Notes under the pieces: generated by a model
Seen by the model: only the letters and a program-made list of their open reading frames with translations
What the model was told of the DNA's origin: nothing
Databases searched by the model: none
Shown: piece after piece, positions 15,657 to 24,180 of the stretch
Position numbering within the stretch: position 1 is the first letter of the stretch
How the letters are laid out: every line of letters begins with the position of its first letter
DNA from: Candidatus Gaiellasilicea maunaloa
Lineage (GTDB): Bacteria > Actinomycetota > Thermoleophilia > Gaiellales > Gaiellaceae
Direction: 5' to 3'
Length of the DNA stretch: 43,469 bases
NCBI GenBank assembly: GCA_024330215.1
Contig: JANDLU010000023.1
Span: 1-43,469, forward strand
Translations under genes and position numbers: made by a program

Positions 15657-17039
15657 GTGAATCTCGAGCAGCTTCGCAAGCAGGCCAAGGAGCTCGTCCG
15701 CGCCGCGCGAGCCGGAGACGAAAGCGCACTTGTGCGTCTCGGCGAGCTGGAGCCGATCCTCGCGAGTGCGCACCTCGTGCTCGCGCGGGAGCACGGTTAC
15801 GCGAGCTGGCCGGCGCTCGTGCACGCCCTCGAGGCGAACGCCGAGAGCTTCGTCGTCGCCGCGACCGAGGCAAGGCGCGGCCGCGCCGACACTCTGCTGG
15901 CCGCGCGGCCGGAGCTCGAGCGGGATCCGTGGTCGCGGCTCGTCCTCGGCCGCGGCTGGGAAGGCGACCCGAGCAGGCCCGGCGGCCCGCGTGGCTGGTC
16001 GCCGCTCCATTACGTCTGCCACTCGGTGTTCGCGAGTGTGCCGCTCGCCCGCGAGCTGCTCGAGCGCGGCGCCGATCCGAACGCGTTCTACGCGAACGAC
16101 TACGGCCCGATGTCCGTCCTCTACGGCGCAGCCGGCGTTCTCCACGATCCGGAGCTGACCGAGCTGCTGCTCCGGGCCGGCGCCGATCCGAACGGCGAGC
16201 CGCAGCGCGGCGATGCCCTCTACCACGCCTGCGAGGCCGAGTCGACTGAGTGCCTTCGTCTCCTCCTCGAGCACGGCGCCGAGCCGAACGACACGAACGC
16301 GCTCGCCCATGCCCTCGACTACCAGCATCTCGAGCACGTACGACTCCTCCTGGACGCCGGAGCCGACTCGAACGAGGGAGCGCTCGTCGCGCATGCCGTG
16401 CGTCGCGGGCGCGGACCTGAGTTCGTCCGCCTGCTCGCGGATCGGGGTGCCGAGCTCGACGCGCTCGGCGGCGAGACCTGGCGCGGCGACGTCCCGTTAC
16501 GGACCGCCTACCAGCACGCTCTGCTGAGGGGCCGGTCGGACGTCGCGGAGGTGCTGGCCGAGCTCGGCGCCTCGACCGAGGCGGCTCCGGCCGACCTCGC
16601 GATCGCGGCCGTCGCGCGCGGGGAGCGGCCGGAGGCGGCTCTGCCGCTCGACCTCGATCCGGACGCTCAGGAGGTGCTGATCCTCGCGGCGCTCGGCGGT
16701 CACGTCGACCTCGTGCTCGAGCTCGTGGGAGTCGATTTCCGCGGTGTCGTCGGCGGCAGTCCCGAGGGCACTCTCCTCCACCACGCTGCCTGGGTTGGCG
16801 ATCCGGATGTCGTCGCGCGGCTGCTCGCGGCCGGCTCGGATGCATCGGCAACATCGTTCGCGACGTATTCGACGCCGCTCGGCTGGGCTGCGCTCGGTTC
16901 GCAGTACCACGGACTCCCCGGCCGGGACTACGTCGCCGTCGCGCAGCTGCTCGTGCAGGCGGGTGCCGAGCTCGAGCCCCGCTTCCTCGAGGTGGCCGGG
17001 GGCGGGCTCGCGCCGTGGCTCGAGGAGCGGCTCGCCTGA
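15657..17039 (+). CDS. Ankyrin-repeat protein
   Basis: A 460-residue cytoplasmic protein with no signal peptide. Ankyrin repeats are visible from ~residue 115: [83 protein letters not shown], and a late pair around [23 protein letters not shown]. Residues 1-60 form a helical N-terminal region ([19 protein letters not shown]) seen ahead of ankyrin domains in other bacteria. GTG 15657 has GGGAGGAGG upstream. Partner proteins cannot be inferred. It interrupts the pdxS-pdxT pairing, and hairpin repeat copy 3 follows its stop by 4 nt. Confidence 0.85.
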   Translation: MNLEQLRKQAKELVRAARAGDESALVRLGELEPILASAHLVLAREHGYASWPALVHALEANAESFVVAATEARRGRADTLLAARPELERDPWSRLVLGRGWEGDPSRPGGPRGWSPLHYVCHSVFASVPLARELLERGADPNAFYANDYGPMSVLYGAAGVLHDPELTELLLRAGADPNGEPQRGDALYHACEAESTECLRLLLEHGAEPNDTNALAHALDYQHLEHVRLLLDAGADSNEGALVAHAVRRGRGPEFVRLLADRGAELDALGGETWRGDVPLRTAYQHALLRGRSDVAEVLAELGASTEAAPADLAIAAVARGERPEAALPLDLDPDAQEVLILAALGGHVDLVLELVGVDFRGVVGGSPEGTLLHHAAWVGDPDVVARLLAAGSDASATSFATYSTPLGWAALGSQYHGLPGRDYVAVAQLLVQAGAELEPRFLEVAGGGLAPWLEERLA

Positions 17040-17043
17040 GGAG

Positions 17044-17064
17044 CTTGTGCTCATTGCGCACAAG
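17044..17064. repeat. Dispersed hairpin repeat, copy 3
   Basis: Arms CTTGTGC / GCACAAG around TCATTGC. It starts 4 nt after the ankyrin stop and ends 20 nt before the -10 of pdxT. Confidence 0.7.
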
Positions 17065-17084
17065 GCGCACCTTGCGCCCGCTTC

Positions 17085-17090
17085 TACACT
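17085..17090 (+). promoter_or_regulatory. -10 hexamer TACACT of pdxT
   Basis: Identical hexamer to pdxS, 7 nt before ATG 17098; probable leaderless start. Confidence 0.5.
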
Positions 17091-17097
17091 TCGGCGC

Positions 17098-17652
17098 ATG
17101 ACGATCGGCGTCCTTGCCCTCCAGGGGAACTTCCGAGAGCATGCGGCGATGCTGCGTCAGCTCGGCGCGGACGTGGTCGAGGTGCGCCTGCCCGAGCAGC
17201 TCGACGGGCTCGACGGGCTCGTGATCCCGGGCGGCGAGTCGACCGCGATCGCACGGCTGATGCGCCTCTACGGGCTCGAGGAGCCGGTTCGCCGCTTCGA
17301 GCAGCCGATCTTCGGCACCTGCGCGGGGATGATCCTGCTCGACCGGGCCCACCTCGGGCTCGCGGATCTCGAGGTCGATCGCAACGCCTACGGCCGCCAG
17401 CTCGCGAGCTTCGAGGCCGACCTGGAGCTCGCCGGCGACGACGAGCCGCTGCGCGGCGTCTTCATCCGGGCGCCTCGCGTCGCGGACGTCGGCCCGGACG
17501 TCGAGGTGCTGGCCGAGCATGCGGGCCAGCCGGTCCTGCTGCGCGCCGGCCGGATCCTCGTCGCCTCGTTCCACCCGGAGCTGACCGCCGACACCCGCGT
17601 GCACGAGCGCTTCCTGGAGTTGGTCGGAGAGGAGTTGCATGTCCGGGCATAG
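17098..17652 (+). CDS. pdxT: Pyridoxal 5'-phosphate synthase, glutaminase subunit PdxT
   Basis: The glutaminase that releases ammonia from glutamine and channels it to PdxS. The 184-residue protein has the nucleophile Cys75 in GTCAGMILL and the partners His159 and Glu161 in FHPELT. The early block [12 protein letters not shown] and PGGESTAI are family signatures. A leaderless-type -10 precedes ATG 17098. The gene's end overlaps the start of yebC by 14 bases, tying PLP synthesis to the yebC-ruvCAB cluster, an arrangement frequent in actinobacteria. Confidence 0.96.
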   Translation: MTIGVLALQGNFREHAAMLRQLGADVVEVRLPEQLDGLDGLVIPGGESTAIARLMRLYGLEEPVRRFEQPIFGTCAGMILLDRAHLGLADLEVDRNAYGRQLASFEADLELAGDDEPLRGVFIRAPRVADVGPDVEVLAEHAGQPVLLRAGRILVASFHPELTADTRVHERFLELVGEELHVRA

Positions 17653-18394
17653 CAAGTGGTCGTCGATCAAGCACAAGAAGGGCGCCGCCGACGCGAAGCG
17701 CGGGAAGCTCTTCACGAAGCTCTCGCGCGCGATCATCGTCGCGGCGAAGGAGGGCGGCCCGGACCCGTCGGGCAACGCCTCGCTTCAGAGCGCGATCGAC
17801 AAGGCCAAGAGCTACTCGATGCCGAAGGACAACATCGAGCGGGCGATCGCGAAGGGCGCGGGAACCGAAGCCGACGCGGCCGTGTTCGAGACCGTGATCT
17901 ACGAGGGCTACGGCACGGACGGGGTCGCGGTGCTCGTCGAGGCGCTCACCGACAACCGCAACCGGACCGCCTCCGACGTTCGCCACACGTTCGCGAAGAA
18001 CGGCGGCAACCTCGGCACCTCCGGCTCCGTCGCGTGGCTCTTCGAGCGGCGCGGCGTCGTAGTCGTGGACGCCGAGAGCGCCGACGAGGACGAGCTGATG
18101 CTGGCGGCGGCCGAGGGCGGGGCGGACGACCTCGAGCGCGACGGCTCCGTCTTCCAGATCTCGGCTCCGCCGGAGAGCCTGGCGGCCGTCCGCGACGCGG
18201 TCGCCGCCGCGGGCTTCGCCATCGACTCGGCCGAGCTCTCGATGATCCCGAAGACGACGGTGGAGATCGCGGACGAGTCGTCCGCCAAGAAGTTGATGCG
18301 GCTGATCGAGGCGCTCGAGGAGAACGACGACGTCCAGGACGTCTGGGCCAACTTCGACATTCCCGAGCAGGTGCTGGAGGCGGTCGCGAGCTAG
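17639..18394 (+). CDS. yebC: YebC/PmpR family protein
   Basis: A 251-residue member of the YebC/TACO1 family, known as a transcription regulator in some bacteria and as an aid to translation of difficult sequences in others. The invariant start [23 protein letters not shown] is intact, followed by LFTKLSRAI and the acidic C-terminal domain with MIPKTTVEI. It lies between pdxT and ruvC, its classical position. ATG 17639 overlaps pdxT. The gene is full length and unremarkable in composition. Confidence 0.95.
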   Translation: MSGHSKWSSIKHKKGAADAKRGKLFTKLSRAIIVAAKEGGPDPSGNASLQSAIDKAKSYSMPKDNIERAIAKGAGTEADAAVFETVIYEGYGTDGVAVLVEALTDNRNRTASDVRHTFAKNGGNLGTSGSVAWLFERRGVVVVDAESADEDELMLAAAEGGADDLERDGSVFQISAPPESLAAVRDAVAAAGFAIDSAELSMIPKTTVEIADESSAKKLMRLIEALEENDDVQDVWANFDIPEQVLEAVAS

Positions 18395-18427
18395 GACCGC
18401 CTCGGCAGGAACGTCCGACGGGGTGCC

Positions 18428-18433
18428 TAACCT
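18428..18433 (+). promoter_or_regulatory. -10 hexamer TAACCT of ruvC
   Basis: TAACCT ends 6 nt before GTG 18440; probable leaderless start of the ruvCAB operon. Confidence 0.45.
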
Positions 18434-18439
18434 TTCCGC

Positions 18440-18928
18440 GTGAAGGTTCTCGGCATCGACCCAGGGACAGCTGCGTGCGGGTACGGGATCGTCCACGAAA
18501 GCGGCGGCCGGATCAGGCGAATCGACCACGGGTGGTGGCAGACGCCCGCCACGGAGCGCCTGGAGCTCCGGCTCAGGACGATCTTCGAGGGAGTCCAGGA
18601 GCTCATTGCGGAGCACGAGCCGGACGGCGTCGCGCTGGAAGAGTCGTTCGTCGGTGCAGACGCCCGCATCGCGCTCTCAGTCGGGCAGGCGCGCGGCGCC
18701 GTGCTGGTCGCCGCCGCATGCGCCGGAGTCGAGTGCGTTGAGTACGCGCCCGCACGGGTCAAGCAGGCGGTGTGCGGCTACGGCCGCGCCGAGAAGGCGC
18801 AGGTGCAGCGGATGGTCCGCGCCATCCTCGCGCTGGACGCGCTTCCGACCCCGCATCACGCCGCCGACGCGTTAGCCGTGGCGATCTGCCACGCGCTCGC
18901 ACCGCCGCTCCTGAGGGTCGTCGGGTGA
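18440..18928 (+). CDS. ruvC: Holliday junction endonuclease RuvC
   Basis: Resolves Holliday junctions by symmetric nicks, working with RuvAB. The 162-residue protein has the RNase H-like catalytic acids: Asp7 in VLGIDPGTAACGYG, the Glu in ALEESFVG near residue 69, and the acidic C-terminal motif HHAADALAVAIC. The blocks SVGQARGAVL and YAPARVKQAVCGYGRAEKAQVQ are family typical. GTG 18440 follows TAACCT. The stop overlaps the ruvA GTG by four bases (GTGA). Confidence 0.95.
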   Translation: MKVLGIDPGTAACGYGIVHESGGRIRRIDHGWWQTPATERLELRLRTIFEGVQELIAEHEPDGVALEESFVGADARIALSVGQARGAVLVAAACAGVECVEYAPARVKQAVCGYGRAEKAQVQRMVRAILALDALPTPHHAADALAVAICHALAPPLLRVVG

Positions 18929-19485
18929 TCTCGCGGCTTCGCGGGGCCCCCGTGGGACGGAGCGCGGACGGCCTCGTCCTGGAGGTGAACGGCGTCGGCT
19001 ATCTCGTGGCCGCGTCGGCCGCGGCGCTGCGGAAGGCGGATGGAGTGGCGGAGCTCGTCGTCGAGACGTATCTCCACGTGCGCGAGGACGCGCTCCAGCT
19101 CTACGGCTTCGCCGACGCGTCCGAGCGCGAGCTCTTCACGCAGCTCCTGACCGTGAACGGCGTTGGCCCGAAGGTCGCGCTCGCGATCGTCTCCGGCTCG
19201 CCTGCGACCGAGCTGCGCCGCGCGATCGCGCTCGAGGACGTCGCCCGCTTCCAGGCGATCCCCGGGATCGGCAAGAAGACCGCCGAGCGGATCGTGCTCG
19301 AGCTGAAGGGGAAGGCCGCGGCTGCTGACGCACCCGCGGTTAGCTCGGAGCGTTCCGTCGTCGAGCGGGACGCGCTCGTCGAGCTTGGATATTCGCAGTT
19401 CGAGGCAGATCAGGCGTTGGCCGCGATCGATCCGGAGCTTCCGGCTGAGGAACGAGTCCGACTCGCATTGAGGCAGGCGGCGTGA
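18925..19485 (+). CDS. ruvA: Holliday junction DNA-binding protein RuvA
   Basis: Forms the tetramer that holds the Holliday junction flat for RuvB. The 186-residue protein has an N-terminal OB fold ([34 protein letters not shown]), two helix-hairpin-helix motifs ([16 protein letters not shown] and [22 protein letters not shown]) and the C-terminal RuvB-binding domain ([17 protein letters not shown]). GTG 18925 overlaps the ruvC stop. Its own stop overlaps ruvB by four bases. Confidence 0.95.
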   Translation: MISRLRGAPVGRSADGLVLEVNGVGYLVAASAAALRKADGVAELVVETYLHVREDALQLYGFADASERELFTQLLTVNGVGPKVALAIVSGSPATELRRAIALEDVARFQAIPGIGKKTAERIVLELKGKAAAADAPAVSSERSVVERDALVELGYSQFEADQALAAIDPELPAEERVRLALRQAA

Positions 19486-20525
19486 GCGCGGTCACCGCTG
19501 CGGCTGTCCTCTCGCCGGAAGAGGAGGATGCCGAGGTCTCGCTGCGCCCGCGGCGGTTGGCGGACTTTGTCGGCCAGGAGAGCGTCAAGGAGCAGCTCGC
19601 GATCGCGCTCGCAGCGGCGAAGGCTCGCGGCGAGGCGCTCGACCACGTCCTGCTCGTCGGCCCGCCTGGGCTCGGCAAGACGACGCTCGCGCAGATCGTC
19701 CGCGGGGAGCTCGACGTGGGGCTCCGCACCGTCGCCGGTCCCGCACTCGAGCGCAAGGGCGACATGGCCGCGATCCTCACGGGGCTCGAGGATCGCGACG
19801 TGCTCTTCGTCGACGAGATCCACCGGATCAACCGGGCGATCGAGGAGATCCTCTATCCGGCGCTCGAGGACTTCCGGCTCGACATCATCGTCGGTCAAGG
19901 ACCTGCCGCCCGGACGCTGACGCTCGACCTGCCGCCGTTCACGCTCGTCGGTGCGACGACGCGCACCGGCCTCCTGACGACGCCGCTGCGCGACCGTTTC
20001 GGGATGACCTTCCGGCTCGGCTACTACGACGCCGAGCAGCTCGGCGCGATCGTCCACCGCTCGGCCGGGATCTTCGCGATCGCGATCGAGGACGACGCCG
20101 CTCGCGAGATCGCGCGCCGCTCGCGCGGGACGCCGCGGATCGCGAATCGGATCCTCCGCCGCGTCCGCGACGTCGCCGAGGTGCGACATCAGGGCGCGAT
20201 CACGAACGAGATCGCCCGTGAGGCGCTCGAGCTGCTCGAGGTCGACGACGAGGGCCTCGAGCGCACCGACCGGGAGCTACTGCACGCAATCGCGCACAAG
20301 TTCGAAGGCGGCCCGGTCGGGCTCTCGACGCTCGCGGTCACGCTCGGCGAGGAGACCGACACGATCGAGGAGGTCTACGAGCCTTACCTGCTCCAGCTCG
20401 GCTTTCTCCAGCGCACCCCGCGCGGGCGCGTGATCACGAAACTCGGTCGTCTGCACATCGGTGCTGCTCTTTCTGCGCAAGAACGGGATCCACAGGAGCG
20501 GATCCCGTTCGCGCCAGACCCCTGA
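19482..20525 (+). CDS. ruvB: Holliday junction branch migration ATPase RuvB
   Basis: The AAA+ motor that drives branch migration on RuvA-bound junctions. The 347-residue protein has Walker [10 protein letters not shown] near residues 60-68, Walker [12 protein letters not shown] near 108-118, sensor 1 [12 protein letters not shown], and the arginine-finger region LRDRFGM. The C-terminal winged helix contains [16 protein letters not shown] and [12 protein letters not shown] 19482 overlaps the ruvA stop (GTGA). An 11-bp perfect inverted repeat lies within its last 45 bases. Confidence 0.96.
   Translation: MSAVTAAAVLSPEEEDAEVSLRPRRLADFVGQESVKEQLAIALAAAKARGEALDHVLLVGPPGLGKTTLAQIVRGELDVGLRTVAGPALERKGDMAAILTGLEDRDVLFVDEIHRINRAIEEILYPALEDFRLDIIVGQGPAARTLTLDLPPFTLVGATTRTGLLTTPLRDRFGMTFRLGYYDAEQLGAIVHRSAGIFAIAIEDDAAREIARRSRGTPRIANRILRRVRDVAEVRHQGAITNEIAREALELLEVDDEGLERTDRELLHAIAHKFEGGPVGLSTLAVTLGEETDTIEEVYEPYLLQLGFLQRTPRGRVITKLGRLHIGAALSAQERDPQERIPFAPDP
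20481..20510. terminator. Hairpin inside the 3' end of ruvB
   Basis: Perfect 11-bp arms GAACGGGATCC / GGATCCCGTTC around ACAGGAGC, within the last codons of ruvB. No T-run. It could fold at the end of the ruv transcript facing the convergent gene at 20561. Confidence 0.4.
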
Positions 20526-20560
20526 AGGTCGCTTCGCTTCGGTCTTCCTCGTCTGAGGTC

Positions 20561-20869
20561 TTACGTCGACGCGGCCAGCTTCGCCGCGATCACGTCGACC
20601 TTCTTGATCTCGGGAGGCGTCGCGAAGAGATCCTCGGCCTGCGCCATCAACGCCTCGGCGACCTTGCCCGAAAGGTGTGCGTCGCGGCCCGATTCGTCCT
20701 CGAAGACGTCGAAGATCGCGAACGAGCTCGGCCCGAGCCGGACGGCGAACCACGCCGTCGTGTCGGGCTCCTGATCGACGAGCGCGCGGCCGCTCTCGAG
20801 GAAGTCGGCCACCTCCTGCTCCTTCCCCGGCTTTGCTTCGAGCGGTACCCAGAGACCGACGGTCACCAT
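20561..20869 (-). CDS. Antibiotic biosynthesis monooxygenase (ABM) fold protein
   Basis: A 102-residue protein with the dimeric alpha/beta-barrel ABM fold: VTVGLWVPLEAKPGKEQEVADFLESGRALVDQEPDTTAWFAVR, then FAIFDVFEDESGRDAHLSG and the late helix. Such proteins include quinol monooxygenases and heme-degrading enzymes, but many have no known activity, so no substrate is assigned. ATG 20869 is preceded by AAGGAGGG, which fixes the start against a longer frame running through hairpin repeat copy 4. It is divergent from helD and convergent with ruvB. Confidence 0.85.
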   Translation of the reverse strand: MVTVGLWVPLEAKPGKEQEVADFLESGRALVDQEPDTTAWFAVRLGPSSFAIFDVFEDESGRDAHLSGKVAEALMAQAEDLFATPPEIKKVDVIAAKLAAST

Positions 20870-20955
20870 GTTCCCTCCTTGCGTCGCGATTGGAATGCGA
20901 CCTCTCCTCGGCCTCTTGCCCGCAAACGCCGCTGCCGCGAGCGCGCGGTTCGAGC

Positions 20956-20980
20956 GTCGCTTGTGTTCATTGCACACAAG
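20956..20980. repeat. Dispersed hairpin repeat, copy 4
   Basis: The most perfect copy: 9-bp arms CGCTTGTGT / ACACAAGCG around TCATTGC. It lies in the divergent region between the ABM gene and helD, 26 nt before the helD -10, so it cannot be a terminator of either gene. Confidence 0.75.
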
Positions 20981-21006
20981 CGGGGTCCGAGCCTCGGCCG
21001 CTCCCG

Positions 21007-21012
21007 TACGCT
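21007..21012 (+). promoter_or_regulatory. -10 hexamer TACGCT of helD
   Basis: TACGCT ends 8 nt before ATG 21021; probable leaderless start. Confidence 0.4.
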
Positions 21013-21020
21013 CAGAACGT

Positions 21021-22976
21021 ATGAGCCACCCGGATCTGCCCGCCGAGCAGGCTTACGTCGACCGTGCCTACGCGGCACTGGACGAGATGCGAGACGTGGT
21101 CTCGCGTGCCGCGAACGCGACCGACCAGGAGGTGGCTGCGCTCGCGCTCGAGGCGTGGAGCGCGAGGCGGCTCGTCACCTACGAGGACGCCGAGCGCGGG
21201 CTCCTGTTCGGCAGGCTCGACTTCGACGACGTCGAGCGGCCGCTCTACGTCGGTCGCCGCTGGGTGCAGGACGACGAGCAACGACAGCTCGTCGTCAACT
21301 GGCAGGCTCCCGCCGCGCGACCTTTCTACACCGCAACGCCGGTCGACCCGCAGCGTGTCACGCTCCGTCGCCGCTTCCGAACCGCCGGCCGGAGGCTGAC
21401 GGACATAGCGGACGAGTCGCTCGACGGCTCGATGCTCGATGGCGCCAGCGTCGGCGACTTCCTGCTCGAGGAGCTAGACCGCAGCCGAGAGACGCGGATG
21501 CGCGACATCGTCGCGACGATCCAGGCCGACCAGTACCGGCTGATCACGCACCCGCCGGACCGCCCGCTCGTGATCCAGGGCGGGCCAGGGACCGGCAAGA
21601 CCGCGGTCGGTCTGCACCGGGCCTCTTGGCTCCTCTACTCGCACCGCGACACGCTCGCGCGCTTGCGCGTGCTCGTCGTCGGGCCGAACCGGCTCTTCAT
21701 GGAGTACGTCTCGCACGTCCTGCCAGCGCTCGGCGAGCACGCGGTCGAGCAACGCGCCGTCTCGGAGCTCGTCGACGGCGCCGAGCCGACGCTCGCCGAG
21801 GCACCGGAGGTAACGCGGCTGAAGGCCGACCCGCGGCTGGCCGAGGTGCTCGCCCGCGCGGTCGAGCTACGACTCGAGAGCGAGCCCGAGGAGATCTACC
21901 TGCGCCTGGAGGGAGAGTATGTGCGCGTTCGGGCCCGCGAGATCGCCGAGCTCCTGCGCGCGACCCGCGAGCGCGAAGGGACGAACGCGATCGCCCGCGA
22001 GCGGTTCCGGATGGCGCTCGTGCGTCGGTTCTACGGCGCCTACTCGGAGACGCTCGGCGGAAGCGCGGTGCGCGACGGCGAGGAGATCGAGAAGGCGCTG
22101 AAGGCGCGTGGCTATCTCGCGCGCATCCTCGAGCGCGCCTGGCCGACGCTCGCTCCGGAGAAACTCGTCCGCGCGCTCTTCGCGCAGCCGGCGTTCCTCG
22201 CCGAGGCCGCGAACGGAATCCTCGGCGAGGAGGAGCAGGCGCTGTTGCGGCGCCGCGGCGCGGGCTGGAGCGACGCCGATCTCGCTCTACTGGACGAGGC
22301 CCACGCCCTCGTCGGGACGCCGCCGCGCAGGTACGGCCACGTGATCGTCGACGAGGCGCAGGATCTGACGCCGATGCAGCTCCGGATGATCAGGCGCCGC
22401 GCCCGCGAGGGCGGGCTGACGCTGCTCGGAGACGTGGCCCAGGCGACCGGCGCCGTCGTCTATCGGAGCTGGGACGAGGTGCTGCCGCACCTCCCGCACG
22501 CCGAGGAGGCGGAGATCGAGGAGTTGCGGCACGCCTACCGGGTGCCCCGCGAGATCATGGATGTCGCGTTGCCGCTCCTCGATGCGATCGCGCCGAACGT
22601 CGCGGCGCCGCTCTCCTACCGCAGAGGCGGCTCCGAGCCGCTTGTCGTCCGCGTGCGGGCGGAGGAACTCCTGCGCGAGGCGTACCGAGAGGCGGCTCGG
22701 CTCACGAGGGAGGACGGTCTCGTCGCGTTGATCGTCCCGGACGAGCTGCTCGAGCCGGCCCTTGCCGACGAGTCCGCCTACGAGGGTTTGCCACTGCTCA
22801 CAGCCCGCGGTGCGAAGGGACTCGAGTTCGACCACGTGATCGTGGTCGAGCCGGCTCTCCTGGCCGAGGGCGAGCAGGGCCTGCGCGAGCTCTACGTCGC
22901 GCTCACGCGGCCCACGAAGACGCTCGTGATCGTCCACGCACGCGAGCTCCCGCCGGCGCTCCGGTACGCCCCATAG
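21021..22976 (+). CDS. helD: HelD-like UvrD-family helicase
   Basis: A 651-residue superfamily 1 ATPase of the HelD type. In Bacillus and mycobacteria HelD binds RNA polymerase and frees it from nucleic acid. The N-terminal ~150 residues form a long helical arm (LPAEQAYVDRAYAALDEMRDVV...) typical of HelD, followed by VVNWQAPAARPFYTAT. Walker A is QGGPGTGKTAVGLHRASWLLY near residue 193, Walker B is VIVDEAQDLTPMQLRMI near 443, and late motifs are TARGAKGLEFDHVIVVE and LYVALTRPTKTLVIVH. The TAG stop doubles as the first half of a -10 for the next gene. Confidence 0.88.
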   Translation: MSHPDLPAEQAYVDRAYAALDEMRDVVSRAANATDQEVAALALEAWSARRLVTYEDAERGLLFGRLDFDDVERPLYVGRRWVQDDEQRQLVVNWQAPAARPFYTATPVDPQRVTLRRRFRTAGRRLTDIADESLDGSMLDGASVGDFLLEELDRSRETRMRDIVATIQADQYRLITHPPDRPLVIQGGPGTGKTAVGLHRASWLLYSHRDTLARLRVLVVGPNRLFMEYVSHVLPALGEHAVEQRAVSELVDGAEPTLAEAPEVTRLKADPRLAEVLARAVELRLESEPEEIYLRLEGEYVRVRAREIAELLRATREREGTNAIARERFRMALVRRFYGAYSETLGGSAVRDGEEIEKALKARGYLARILERAWPTLAPEKLVRALFAQPAFLAEAANGILGEEEQALLRRRGAGWSDADLALLDEAHALVGTPPRRYGHVIVDEAQDLTPMQLRMIRRRAREGGLTLLGDVAQATGAVVYRSWDEVLPHLPHAEEAEIEELRHAYRVPREIMDVALPLLDAIAPNVAAPLSYRRGGSEPLVVRVRAEELLREAYREAARLTREDGLVALIVPDELLEPALADESAYEGLPLLTARGAKGLEFDHVIVVEPALLAEGEQGLRELYVALTRPTKTLVIVHARELPPALRYAP

Positions 22977-22979
22977 AGT
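22974..22979 (+). promoter_or_regulatory. -10 hexamer TAGAGT sharing the helD stop
   Basis: TAGAGT starts with the helD stop and ends 7 nt before GTG 22987. Confidence 0.4.
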
Positions 22980-22986
22980 CTGTGGC

Positions 22987-23297
22987 GTGTCGGAGCTCTG
23001 GATACCCGGAATGGCGGGTCCGGTCGAGGGAGCTCGTGGGCCGGATCCACCGGCGGATCGAGTCGTTTGCCGCCGAGCACGGCGTGGAGGCGATGGTCGA
23101 GATCGAGCTCTCGGACGGCGCTCTGCATCGGCTCGAATCGATCTCCGCGGAGCCGGGCTTCGGCTTCGTGACGCTGCGGCCCCCATACCGCGGAGGGTCC
23201 GCAGGAGCTGATCGTGCCGCTCGACGCGATCCGCCAGCTGACGATCGGCGCCGCGGAGGCAGAGCGGCGGATCGGCTTCTCGCTGCCGACGCCGTAG
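22987..23297 (+). pseudogene. Small conserved protein gene with two +1 frameshifts
   Basis: Three consecutive frames together give one plausible ~101-residue protein: SELWIPGMAGPVE, then ELVGRIHRRIESFAAEHGV and VEIELSDGALHRLESI, then PQELIVPLDAIRQLTIG and ERRIGFSLPTP. The breaks fall in GAGGGAG (G-run 23028-23030) and GGCCCCCAT (C-run 23180-23184); removing one base from each restores a single frame ending at TAG 23295-23297. I recall similar small proteins from actinobacteria, of unknown function. Two homopolymer +1 errors in 300 bp could be sequencing errors rather than decay. The stop abuts an inverted-repeat element. Confidence 0.6.
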
Positions 23298-23425
23298 GGA
23301 CATGTCCGGGCTTTGACCCCAGGCATGTCCGCCACGGACACGTCCTCGATCAGACTTTCCGCCGTCCAACCTACGAGCTGGTGTCCTCCGTGGACGTGGC
23401 CGGGGTCAAAGCCCGGACGCGTCCC
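23297..23425. repeat. 129-bp inverted-repeat element
   Basis: Outer arms 23297-23320 and 23402-23425 match at 22 of 24 positions and share GGGCTTTGACCCC; inner parts (around 23321-23345 and 23380-23401) are also partly complementary. It sits between convergent genes, touches the stop of the frameshifted gene, and supplies the last ~16 codons and the stop of the membrane protein gene. No ORF of its own. MITE/REP-like element or large bidirectional terminator. Confidence 0.65.
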
Positions 23426-24117
23426 TTCCGGACAGCGCGGGCGAGAGCCAGCAGGCGTGGCGCTACCGCGAGCGCGACGATGTCGAACCAGACGTAGCCG
23501 GAGGCGACGCCGCTCGGCGGGTTCCCCAGCGACACCGACGTTCCCGGAATCTCGGCCGCCCACTGCCAGGTTCCGATCGCCGTCCCGTAGAGCTCGAGCC
23601 AGGCGACGACGAGGAAGACGCCCGCGTAGATCTCCGGCGCGCGACCTCGGAGCAGGTAGACGGCGAGGAGTCCCGCGCCGAGCGCCCCACCGACGTCCGA
23701 GCGGGGGAGCACGGTGACGCCCGCGACTCCCCAGGCGAGGACGAGTGCGAGCGCGATGCGCACGAGCAGCTCTCGCCTCGGCGCTGCCCAACCCGCGAGT
23801 GCCGCCCCCGCGAGGTAGACGAGCCCATGGGCGGGAGGCACGAAGCTCGGCAGATTCTCGAGGCGGTACGTGTAAACCCCCCAGACGAGCGAGCCGACGA
23901 TCTCGGCGCAGGTGGCAACCACGACCACGACCAGGGCCTGCACGCGAAGCTCGGGCGGCACCCGCCGGCAGGCGAGCCAGAGCACGAACCAGGTCAATGC
24001 TCCCAGCGCGAGCTGCCGCCGCGCGTCGACCTGCGTATCCACGGCCAGTAGCACACCTAGCCAGGCGACCAGGCAGACGGTCAGGGCGCCGAAGCGGGGA
24101 ACCGTGGGCCTGCGCAC
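23371..24117 (-). CDS. Conserved integral membrane protein
   Basis: A 248-residue protein with about seven membrane segments and conserved-looking blocks VWGVYTYRLENLPSFVPPAHGLVYL and LELYGTAIGTWQW...GNPPSGVASGY. Similar proteins occur in actinobacteria; I know no function. The pattern vaguely recalls carotenoid-pathway membrane proteins, but I do not assign that. GTG 24117 has TAGGCT 6 nt upstream on the same strand. The C-terminal tail (RALTPATSTEDTSS) is translated from the inverted-repeat element, so the original 3' end may have been replaced. Confidence 0.7.
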   Translation of the reverse strand: MRRPTVPRFGALTVCLVAWLGVLLAVDTQVDARRQLALGALTWFVLWLACRRVPPELRVQALVVVVVATCAEIVGSLVWGVYTYRLENLPSFVPPAHGLVYLAGAALAGWAAPRRELLVRIALALVLAWGVAGVTVLPRSDVGGALGAGLLAVYLLRGRAPEIYAGVFLVVAWLELYGTAIGTWQWAAEIPGTSVSLGNPPSGVASGYVWFDIVALAVAPRLLALARAVRKGRVRALTPATSTEDTSS

Positions 24118-24123
24118 CGGCCC

Positions 24124-24129
24124 AGCCTA
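24124..24129 (-). promoter_or_regulatory. -10 hexamer TAGGCT of the membrane protein gene
   Basis: On the minus strand TAGGCT ends 6 nt before GTG 24117; probable leaderless start. Confidence 0.4.
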
Positions 24130-24180
24130 CAGCCCTGGAAATGAGGGGAAGAACGTGCTACAAGCTGGAAGGAAGTCCCT

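Noticed and set aside
14879-17064. CRISPR array from the three closely placed repeats
   Set aside because: Spacing is irregular (hundreds of bases to 1.5 kb), orientation varies, and no cas gene is present.
15460-17775. 771-residue minus-strand open frame
   Set aside because: Antisense shadow of the ankyrin and pdxT genes with low-complexity Arg/Ala/Pro composition.
20675-23497. 940-residue plus-strand frame across the helD region
   Set aside because: It is a shadow frame of helD; only its end coincides with part of the frameshifted small gene.
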